Assembly (NCBI RefSeq): GCF_000003815.2
Contig: NC_049989.1
Span: forward strand, 813,345-842,977
DNA: 29,633 bases
Origin: Branchiostoma floridae
Lineage: Eukaryota; Chordata; Leptocardii; Amphioxiformes; Branchiostomatidae
Direction of reading: 5' to 3'
Position 1 is the first letter of the stretch. Each line of letters opens with the position of its first letter. The translations under genes were made by a program, and so were the position numbers. Below the pieces are notes generated by a model. The model ran no database searches. It was not told where the DNA came from and saw nothing but the letters and a program-made list of their open reading frames with translations. Below, piece by piece: positions 9,801 through 21,800 of this stretch.

Positions 9801-12800
9801 CTGATGGTGGGAACCAGGCTGTCCACAAACACAATCACCTGCAGGAACAAAGGTCAATTTCATTATAATGTGACAATGTACACATAGCAAGAAGGGAGTG
9901 CCATAGTGGGCGCGAGCAGAAGACAGAAGGGAAATGTTTGCAGTGGTTTTGAATTCGTGGTGAAGAGGCCATTGCGAAAACCATGAACATAAAACCAACA
10001 TGAAAGTTTTTGGCCCGACTAAATGCGTCGTGTCCATGCACCAGTAACGTTACAGCTACTATACAAAAGTAAAAGGAATACAACAGCATATGAATTGGTG
10101 CATATGAATTGGTGCATATGAACTCAATGTTCTGAAACATCCAAAAGTCTGGATGACAGAAAATAATTACAGCAACTGCTGTAAATAAATGAAAATAATG
10201 TCATAAATGGCATAAATGTATCACTTTATTGATTTCAATTAAATTTGAAGTACCCAGAGATTCAAACTTCATGAGTTAATAAATAAATCGTTGAAGGTTA
10301 AAGCTATTGTTCTTGTCATGTATTTGAGTAGTAGTGTCTGAATACTGCCAAAATCTGACATGAGCATGCCAGTTGAACCACTCATCGCTTTCCAAAAATT
10401 CAAAGCAACATGCATGGTATAACTGTCTGGTAGTATGATTTCTTGACTGGATATGAAATATGTGAAACTTGAAAAATCGGTGGAAGTGCAACACTCCGGC
10501 ACACCCTGATATTGGAATACATGTGGCTGATGAGAAGACTTAGTATTTAAAAGTGTACCATGTCTTTACTGGTGGACTTGATGATCTCACTCAGCCCAAT
10601 ACAAACTCCTTGTCTCTGGTCACTCTTGTCTGACTGTAGCCCCCGCTCCAGAATGGGTACCACATCCTGCAGTACTCGCTCCCCCAGCTTACGAACCAGG
10701 TCTCCTAAAGTCCTCGCTGCAACCTGGGCAGCAACACACACAGGTCTGGTTTATATGTGTACAAACATGCCTCAATGGACTAGGTACAGGTTGTTAATTG
10801 TATGACATGATAAACATATACAGGGACTGTGGAAACAATACACTACACGAGTTAACTATACAAAGGTGCTATACTAAGCTAATAGAATAATCAACATCTT
10901 CTCGCTTCTTTGTACATGTCTAGTTGCAGGAATAGACAATGTATCTTATACAATGTATTGTAGGTCATCATTCATACCCAAACTACAGCCAGTTACACAT
11001 AGTCGACCTTCTCCAGATCATGGTTGGGAGTTGGTCCACCTGTGAAAGGTCATGAGTGGTTGGGAGTTGATTGGCAAGGTTGCCTCCTAGTCTTTAATTA
11101 TGACAAATCAAACTCAGGGAAGTTAAAATCTTCTTACATGCAATCAGAAATGTCATGTGTTCCGGGGTACTCACAATGCCAACATACACGCATTTTCTCC
11201 ATTAAAGTACAGTACTTGTTTAAACTTTTGAAAATCAAAAAGGTGCCTATGCTTTGGAGCCTGATTGATTTTGGATGATGATATAATAGGCAATAAATTC
11301 TGCTCAAATTGTCTTGTTTGTGTGACAGATTCTGAGGCAACCAACAAATTATTTCAAGATAATCAAGATGAAAAATTCAATCGAAATGTGGTCATTTGGC
11401 TGGAGAGTGGTAAGGAGCAAAGCTGAGGGATGGCCTTAAATGTGTAACAGGGCCTTGAATGTTTGTTGAAGTGCTTAACATATTAAAATCTGTGTACCAA
11501 GTAAGAATCACTGCACCTTCACCCTTTACACAGTATCCACAACACTCCACATAAACAACACTTGCCTGTCTTTTGTCATAGCTTGTTGAAGCCAGGCAGC
11601 CCAGGAGCAGTTCAAACAGGGTGTCCAAGATGTCCTTCAGCGTGCGTGGGGTGTTCTGCACAATGATCTTCCAGATATGGAGGGATGCCTGCCTCACCAT
11701 GAGGGACACGTCTGAACGCCCCATGTACAGGCCAGCAAGAACACGGTTCCTCCTCTCCACACCCAGGGTGCGCAGGATGGCCTGCCAAGGCACAATGTTG
11801 GTCATCAATATACGTGTCCCCACTTTATATGTACGTACACGTTGGTAACCAGTCACAAAAGAGAGATATCCAATGTATTGTTCTACCTACATTTTTTGTG
11901 CACCTACCTACCTAGTCCCTTGACCTCCAGGTCGTTGGGGGGACAAGGTAGACATGAAGATTGTATTGTTCATATTGCTCATGTATTGTTCAGTAACAAA
12001 CTAAAACACTTAACTTGCGTACATGTCAAATTTTTTTTTCAATACACTATTCATGCCCATACTACTGTAGTCATAGACTTTATAGAATAGACTATCATTA
12101 TTGTATTGAGTGATATGTCATTGATGCCATACATTGTACCGTGTACAACTATCAAGCAATAAAAGTTCATTCATTCATTCCTACTAGCAGGTTGAGAAAA
12201 GTGATAAATATGCAAGTCATCAGGAATTGCTTATCATTAAGAACAAATCATAACTGTAACAGTAAATAAAGTACACCTGATTGACCTCAATAAAACTAAA
12301 AGCCGATAATTCGCCTGGTAGAGAGCTGAGAGAACTGTCCCCTGAATAGAGAACTCCTTCAGCAGAACTAATGTTCAGAACAATGGATACTTAAAAAGCA
12401 ATTAGCAACTTTCTGATAATTGATTAGGTCCCACCCTGTAGACAATGGGGGAACCAAACAAAAAATTCACTGCAATTGCAGGCCCTGCACCAGAATTCTG
12501 GAGAATTCTTCAGAATTCTGTCAAAATTGGCTTTGTTCCCAGAGACATCTAATTGCAATATACATTGTACATATTTGTCTTTTGATAATATACATTGTAC
12601 TATACTTGCAAATTTCAATTTATTAGGTTATCAAATATTAATTTTCAAATAATCAAGGTTTGTCAAGAAATAAAATGGAAGTCCAAAATCAATCCGGAGG
12701 GAGTTATATGTATACTATTGAGAGGCTACAATGTAGATAACATGGATACATGTAGTACGTATGATGTACCTCCTGTGATCTGGCTGTTCCAAAGCTGTCA

Positions 12801-15800
12801 TCTTCACTGGCGGTCTCTGTGGTCATCTTACCACTAACACCTGCACAAAGAAACAATATGCTGCACTCTGTTTTATAATTACATGTATGATTATCTTATT
12901 TTAACCTCCTTGATGATACTAAGACAAGTCATGAATTAAGGGTTCATGAACCGCCCTGCAGTGTACATGGTGTCATAGCGCCTGGTCCTTTGCTATAACC
13001 ACCGAATGAAAACACCAATGTATGCGAAGCGAACGAGTTGGTTTTATGAGACGATATATATCGAGGAACAGGCCTTCCCTTTTTGTACACAAACAAACCT
13101 GACAAATCCAGATTTGCATTGGGGGTTAAGACTTTTAGAGTATTGGTAAATGTGTTTCAAGTGATTGTTTTTCATAGCTTCATCATGGGTTCCAATGCAA
13201 AGGTCATTTACCAATTCCTACCCTTGGGTTCTAAAGTTCCCACTGTTGAAGTACACATATGAAGCGTGCCCTTGACTCCTTACCTGAAAGGTGGTACAAC
13301 AGATCTCCCAGCAGCTGAACGGAGCTGTAGCGGATCCTCCAGTTGTCGTCAAATAAGCCCCCCTCCAGCTCGGGCAGTAGGAGAGCAATGGCTCGTTCTG
13401 CATACATCTGCACAATCCTTTGCCCTGCTCTCAGGGCAGTGTCTCTCAGATATTCACACTCATCTGCAAGTGCCTGGGAGAATATCGCACAGGGTTTATC
13501 ATGGAAGGTCATCTGTGTTGGTAGTAATTATAGTACAAAGCTAAATTTTCTTCCAACACCAAAGTACACACGGATCAACGACCACTGTCACCTTCTTCAC
13601 ACTGATGACCAATCCCTTCAGCTGGCTGAATACACGTGTGGCAACAAATGATAATTCTTGAAGTGTATGACCTGCATATACATGTACATTGTACATTGCA
13701 CACCTCAACTTCGGACAGTAACCTTTCCTTACATGTACTTGTTGAATATAATCAGAGCAAGCCTTTTTTTAACCTCCTTGATCAGAGCAAGTGTGGCAAT
13801 GACAAATTATTTCCAACTGGCGAGGGTGTGAGGTTTGATATCTATCACCTTTGCCAAGCATTGTTATGTTTTTAGGCATGTCTGTTTGTGGACAGCATAA
13901 ATTTTGAAGTCATACAATTGTAGATGGATTTTGTTGATATTGGCATGCTGGTTGGGGTGGGCAAAAGGCTTTCTATGATACTGCAGCAGAACTTACTGGT
14001 GTAAAACTCTCGGGATTTTTGGACTCTCTTTTTACATGTAGATACAGGTTGAAATCAATCAAACCAACTAGTATCAACGCTTTCTTGTAAGTAAAAGGTC
14101 AAGTCGTTGATTTCACCAAATGTTGTAATGTGTTGTGTTTAAGATGAATTTACACAAAATATTTTTCCAACACAGATTTAGAACTTTGAAGGAAGTATCA
14201 GTGGTCTGCTTGGACTATGAATGTTGAGCTTACTTTCAGAATGGGAGGAATGATCGGTCCCACGTATGGCGTGAAGTCTTCCCTGAAGGTGGTCGGGAGG
14301 TAGATGAACATCATGATGTAGCCATCCCGGATGTGTGGCGCTACTTCCTCGTTGTCCGCCATCTTGCAGAAGTCTGGCATGAGCTCCTCCAGCTTGGCAG
14401 TGCCCAGACCTGCCATCACCTCACTTAAACCTGAATTTACAGAAAAAATCTCCATGGTGATCCATATGATAAAAATTCAACTTAGTTTTATAATAAGCAC
14501 TCAAGCTGATCTCACCAAGTCTAGATAGTTTGTGTTATAATACACCAAAATACTAATATACATGCCATATATGTACATACATGTATACATTGTAACGGAG
14601 GCTCCCATAAATTTCGGACGTGAATTGTTCGATTCTAAATAAGGTTCTGTAACTTTGGTGTAGAAAGTTTGTCTCTCTTAGACTTGTTGGGCGATTTTAA
14701 GTAAACAGAAGGAAGAATTGTGTCAACTAACTCAGCTTCCCTCTGGAACATATTTTTGGACCATGTTCCAAGCTACATTGTATGTCAACGTTGACGATCT
14801 GTTGCTTTGCATGGCAATGAAAGTAACTACATGTACTAAATACTTTATTTCGCACTAATGAACACACAAAATGCCACAAATTTGTCACAAGAATGTCCAA
14901 AAGTCTGAAACAAGCATGGTAGCACTGGAAACTGATATGGTGACTACTGCACCCTGATCTGGACTGTACATGTATGTGATCTCAAAGTGTGCAGCAAATC
15001 CCTGGTTATTTCAGTCAGTTCAGTGCAAAGTCATGAGATATTTTGACTGAAGATAGGCACTCATTTTCACCCGAGTGAAGTGAGGTAGGTCGTGTAAAAA
15101 GTGACGTTCACAAAGGAACAAGATCAACAACAAGGCAGGATTCAACCCCAGGACCTCTAGGTTCTTTGTCAAACAAGCTGCTGTTATGCCACACGATCTC
15201 ACAATCTAAAACCACATGTACATGTACATGCAGGTAGATATGCCTGTACCATGGCAGGTTCCTCTGGTAGCTTACTGCATTACCTTGTGCTGCTCCTGAC
15301 CTGTCCACAGAGCTCTGTTCTGATGTCAGTGTTTCCATCAGCCAAGGCAGCAGATCATCAAAACTGGCCTCTCCCATTCCTTTCACCATAGCACCCAGGG
15401 CCCTGGCAGAAACATTTCTCACCTGTGGAAACAACAGGTTTACAAACCAAAATGTTAACCTTTTTTTTGCTTTTTTATTAGAACCTTTATGCATGTATTA
15501 AGTCTCGTATCTCAAAGTATCTCAGAGCTCAATATCGAATATACATGTATGTGTGGTGCACGACACCAGCATCCGTTGCCTGGTGCTCTACATATATTGT
15601 GAATGTTTCAATTCAAACAAAGATAAGAATATAAGTTTGATTTCCAAAAATTCACCAGTTTACTATAAAACACATGAATGACAGACATGTGTTTGAGGTC
15701 TGTCTACATGTTCTCGTACCATGCTCTGGTGTTTACATGTGCACCTTACCTCAGGGACAGGGTCCAGTAATGCTTGCTTCATGCCAGGTGTGACAGATGG

Positions 15801-18800
15801 TAAATATGGTGCCAAGTCCTGCATACAAAAATAACATGTCACAAGCTGATCAAGAACATTCTTCCCATTGTGCCAACAGAACATTCATTCACTCACTCAC
15901 TCACAGCCCGTAACCTCAGTGGTCGTAGGGGCTCCACGACATCCGGTAACAGAACATTATGTCTCATAAAAGTACATTGAAATCACTTTTCTCAGACGCA
16001 TCTTACTTTGGGCACAAACTCCTATGCATCTCTGTAAAGGCTACACTTAGCGAAACCAATTCTTTTTTTACATATTTTAGAATTATCTAAGTATTTATTC
16101 TGCTACAGTCAGAAAACACTTGAAGGCTTCATCAGACAACTTCTATCAAATCTATTATTAAATTATTTATCAATGTCAATATTCTATATCTAACTTTGGA
16201 ACTTGTGGAATTCTACTGAACTTACTACCTTCGTTCTGCAAAATCTTGTGGAACGTTTTGCAGAAGTTTGCATAAACACTTGATGCCTTTGTCATGGCCA
16301 GCACTAGTGTACATGTACATAATGTGTGTAAAACATGTACCTCTTTCAATTTCTAAGTTTAACTTGGTTAGTGTTACTCATTTATCATTTATAAATTCCC
16401 TTAATCTGTGATATAAATGCACCTTCTGATCTGTCAGTGAATACATGTTCCCGATGATCTGACATGCCATCTTCCTGGTTTCAGTTGATCTGTTCTCAAA
16501 CGCCCTGTGCACTACTGGCATGATCAGGGCCAGGGAAGGAGCATCCACAAAGTGTACAAACTTGGTCTCCAGCAGGACCTGTAGGGACATGGCTGTCTTG
16601 TGGGATGGGTCACTGATTGCTTCCAGAAGTACAGGTACAATAGCTACAAGAAGACAAAAAAACATATATTATCTTTGTGGTATCTATAATTATTTTGAGA
16701 TGCTATACGAATTTTTGCATTTTTACAAGATGACATGGCCTTTTATCTATAGTAATCATATGACAGGAGATAACACGGAAGGAAAAAATACATTGGTAAC
16801 CAATATGCACAGTCTCTAACTTCCAACTTGGTTCCTCCTAGTTACATGTACATGTAAGGCTCCTTCTCATTAAAATGTACCAAATGCTGTCACCAGCCTT
16901 TATGAATTGATATGGAACAGACAATACCACTGCTTCTTTTATTTTCCCACAACACCTGTAGTTTGACTGTAGAAACTTGATAAAAATGACTACCAACTCT
17001 CCTCTATGTTGATCTTGCTATTTTCTAGGACCGATAAGCCTCGAAATATGTGCACGCCCGAGGCCGTAGTGCCAGTATAATCTGTTCATTTTCTAATTGG
17101 TCCAGTTTTGTACCCAAGTTGATGCTTTGGAAGAAATTATAGCTATGGGAGGATTCCAACCCCTCATAAATAGCTGTCACCTGAGAAGACATGAAGACTT
17201 CCTATATATGTAGTAGCCAAAATTGTAACAGTTCAGTTCCCAGAATGATTGTTTGTCAGGCAAAGCCAACAACCCAGGCGATCTCATGATACATCATGTC
17301 AGATCGCTATTGTCACCGATCTTGGAGCCTGCATAAGGAGGTTTATGCTTTTTGCCATTTTTGGTAACAAACCTTACCACCACAAGTTAGATGGTTACCA
17401 CGGTACCATTTTATTAGCCATATATAAGACTTACAAATTTTTGTGACGCTTTACAGTTTTTCTGGCTTTCTAAAGAAACAAGGATTGTTGACTGTTATTC
17501 GTCTGTTAAGTTGTCATATCTTGGCTATCCTTGACAGAGGAATTTTTCCTAACAATCAGGAAGGTTTGACTGGAAAATGAGCTGATTTATTTTTCGAACC
17601 TAAAATCACTAATTTGCACATTTCAATCAGAGCGAGTGGTAAATTACAATGTTCTTTGAATTTTCCAAATTTCAGACTACAAATTTATGACCGTTCACAT
17701 AGATCATATTAACTATTGAGCTGACCTTGAATTTCAGGGTTCCTGATGACAGACCCAATCTGCTTCAGTGCCTGTGCTCCTGCATTCTGTACCCTTGTGT
17801 GGGAGTCTGTCAGGACGTCGATCAGTTTGGGCACAATGGTGGGGAGACAGGAGGACAGCTGTTTGGGTGCACAATACGCCATGGCCCCCAGCAGCTCCAC
17901 AGAACCAGACTTAGTTCTCCAGGAGTCTTCCTCCAGGGCAGCCAGCAGGGAAGGGAGGACCAGCTTCACACCATGGGCACTCAGTTTGGACATGACGGCC
18001 TTGGCTGTATCATCTGCAGCCTACAATAAACAAACAAGCAACCACCTGCTGTCAGAGGACATTCAAACAGTCCCGTTCATTTTAACATATTAGATCACTT
18101 TAACATTCATCACTTTAACATACATATAATAGTACTAGTTAGGACACTCTCCCAAGCCACCAGCTGTGTTTATATCCAACCAGTAACCAGTTTAATTGCA
18201 GTCCCAAAATGACATTCACCCTCATCCAACAACAACAATTGATTGACAGCAGCAGTGGCAGTCATTTAAAATGGTAATGCCAGCACAGTTATTCTGAGTT
18301 TCTTTCATTTGAGTTTGCTACATCTTGGCAACATTGAAAAAGTTACCCAAAAATGAAAACAATAAAAAAAGCAACTGTTTCTCTTGTCTAGTTTTCTAGA
18401 CTCTGAGGAAAGCTGAGACCCAGGAAACTCCATATCACATGTTTAATTTTTAATTCCCTCATTGGGGGAGGCAAAAATAATTGGAAATCAGACCTCAAAA
18501 GTGCTATTCCAGGCAAAGTAGTGATGTTGACTGGCTCACCTCTCTCACATACTGGTTTCCATCTCCAAAGCACAGCAGCAGGTGTGGCAGCAGGTGCACC
18601 ACATACGGCTCAAACAGCCGACCCAGCATGGTGCACAGCATCTCAAATGCAAATAGTGCACCTGCAGATTTCAATTGTGCAACATCAACATTCAAGATGT
18701 AAAATATTTAACCTTACCAAAAACATACACAACTCAATTATACACTTGTGCCTTTGAGTATCAGATTTATTTAGGGTATCTTACCGGGTATTATAACTAA

Positions 18801-21800
18801 GATACTTCAGCTTATAGTACAAAACTGTGAGAATTCAAAACTGTCACTGTGTAACTTTAAGTTAGTAAAATCTCATTTTTCATAATATGGAACAGATACA
18901 ATGTAATAGAAATCAGTAACTGTCCTACTGTAACAGTATCTTCTAAACTACAGAATAACGCCTGTTCTAGTACTAGTTCTTAGAATGAAATGAGACACCA
19001 ACCTTCCCTGTGTCGGAAGTTTTTCTTGTTCTGTATGGCATCCTGCAGAGTTGTCATCACATCCAACTGTTTCAGAGACAAGATCCCCAAACCCTTGATC
19101 AGTCCTGCCAAACCGTAGGCTGCACCTTTTCTCTCAGCAAAGTTTTCAGACTCTGTAGATGACAGAAGCACACGTTTAAACTGATTAGTGAATACCAGTG
19201 ACTGTCTTTGCAACTTGAGGCCTTTCTGCATTGGAGGAGCACATAACAGTGTAAATGTCATGGTCATTATTCTCTAAGCATAGGTTAAGATGGGGGGAGT
19301 ACTGGCTGTGATTTCTTACAGCTGAAGGGTGGCAGCCATGAGAAATTGCAGCCACTACTATCCTCCCAAGTCATAACCTCTGGAGAACATATGACTATGA
19401 TACAAAAAGTTCCGTTCATAACAGTAATTATTACGGAAATTAAACTGGAGTTTCTAACGCATACTAAACATACCTGATACAAGTTGCTACTTTGCAAGGA
19501 AATATTGCAAGGAAAAGTTGTTCCAAACCAGCTTTTAAGTATGTATTCTGTGATAGTAACTTCAATGCATCTATGTCGTAAAAAATTGTGAACAGTAACA
19601 GTAATTTGTTTACAACAACATATACATGTATATGTGGTTGTCACAGGATCAACATGTTTATTCATAGAAAACTGACCCAGTAGCAGTCGGAGCAGTTTCT
19701 TGGCCATGTCTGGAGCTTCAGACTTGATGGCTGGAACCAATGGGGGCAGACAGTTGGCAACTGCTTCTTGCACCTGGAAGCATACGTGAGAAAAAAATTA
19801 TGATACTTTTAATTTCTTGGCTGGGTATGAAGGTTCTACAGGGGGAACAATACAGAACTCTCTTGGTCTACTTAATCTAAAAATAAATATCAACTCTGAA
19901 CATGTGTATTTACCTGTTGAGAAGGCGTTGATAGGGTCTCAGTTAACTTGGCAACTATGGGTTTTATTTTTGGGTCATCCTTGTTTAAGTGCTTGGCAAG
20001 CGATCCCATCAAAATCACCACGCTTTGTCGCACAGCATCATACTCTCGAGTCTTGGGAGCATCAGCCAGAAATTTCTCAAATACAGGGAGCAGCTCTGAC
20101 ACACAGTCCTGAAAGGAAAAAACAAGTACACTTCTACTTCCATGTTGTCTTCAGTTGAATGATTACAACAACTGAATGTAACACCATTACCATATTACCA
20201 CCACTTATCATAATACTGCCAAATAAATACATGTACAAATGTAAGCGATGAATTTAATGAGATATACTTGAATGTGCAGCAACAGTAATTTTTGAGGTGT
20301 GCACACATCAGACATCCATGTGTCAAAAAGGCTTTGATAATAATGCTTTCGAAGACAACAAGGTCAAAAGTTTTCAGTTCCTTTTCAGGGCAAGCAAGCT
20401 CTTTATGGGAAAAACATACTGTCACGTTCAGCGCCGGATTTGTAGATGACTTAACAGGCCCCTAGGTGTCCACACTTCACGATGTCTCACATGTGCTCAC
20501 GGCACAAGATGAGCATGATTCAACAGCAATCTAAAATTTCTGTTGGTGACCAACAACTCGTAAAAATGTGAAGAACCATAATAGCAACAATCTAGGTTGA
20601 ATGGGCAACATTGAACGTACACCGCCATTTTCCCTGCCAGTTTTATTTCTACCCCAGCTGTAGTGTTTTGCGTCATATATAGCGGATGTGACGGGAAACA
20701 GTAAAATGATAATTCTGGACAGTATCCGTCCGTTTTCTTATGACTTTATGTACGCACGTGCAGCTTTTTTGTTTTGTGCAATTACTAACTGGAAAGACAG
20801 GAACAAATGAGTTTGTATAAAGGTACATAGCGGCAGTTAATTTGGCCGTGTTTCTTCCTGGCGATATTATGGAACCCCCCTTGTGCCCGTTCTCTGCACA
20901 ATTCCGCAGTGTTTTACGATCATAGCAAAATTACGTTTTTAGCATGACAACAGAGACAAATAAAGATACACAGAACAAATGGCAAAGGTACGCTGTACCA
21001 GCAACATGTAACTGTGGAAAATGATGCGTTGATCATTTGTCAAATTAGTATCGCTTGAGAAATCGCAGTAAACATGGTGGTATTACAGTAATGAATGTTA
21101 ATATATAAGTTTTCTGAAATAAGGTTTCATTACTGAATACATTTAATCCATTGAAGCTGCAACACAGTAAGTGCCGTACATAAGGTAGTAAGTTGCACTG
21201 TATTTCATGTGCATATGCAGCAAGAAGAATGTAACATGTTATTTGTGCAGTGTTCAATCTGTTTGGTTGGATTTTTTGTGATCCTGTGAATTAAATTTCA
21301 GTATTTTTCATGGAGTCCAGCAAAATGAAATAATACAAATGTACGCGCTGAAATACACAACAAGATCAGAATGAGAGGGGTCAGAGGTCAAGGCAAAAAT
21401 GATGCATATGTACAGACTAAGTCATCATATAATTCTGTGTGATAACCAGAAGCATAAAGTAGTGAATCACCTTCCCGTGATCTTCCAGTGCCATTTGCGC
21501 AGCCTCCAACATCATCTTCCTGACGTTGACGTGTCTGTCATTCAGACCATCAGGGACAAAGAAGGAAAATAATGGTGCAACCTTGTCCTTCCCCAGATGT
21601 TTGGATATCTGGCCTAAAGCTAAAGCAATGCCACAGCGAGCCTCATACTTGTCTACAGCCTCGTCCGAGATAATTCGACCAAAACTGTCCTTGACAGGTG
21701 GGGGGAGCTGGAAAATGTAAGAAATTTAAAGTTAATATGATTGTGTATCATGTTGTTCTACTGTTTTATACACACTTAAATGTCTATGACTTTTTTTTCT

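Larger units (their letters stand above)
11782..12769 (-). other. GCN1 intron with two small retroelement tails
   Basis: It carries a LINE-tail insertion at 11884-11961 and a (CATT)n-ended fragment near 12100-12182, described separately. The remainder shows nothing recognisable. Confidence 0.6.
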
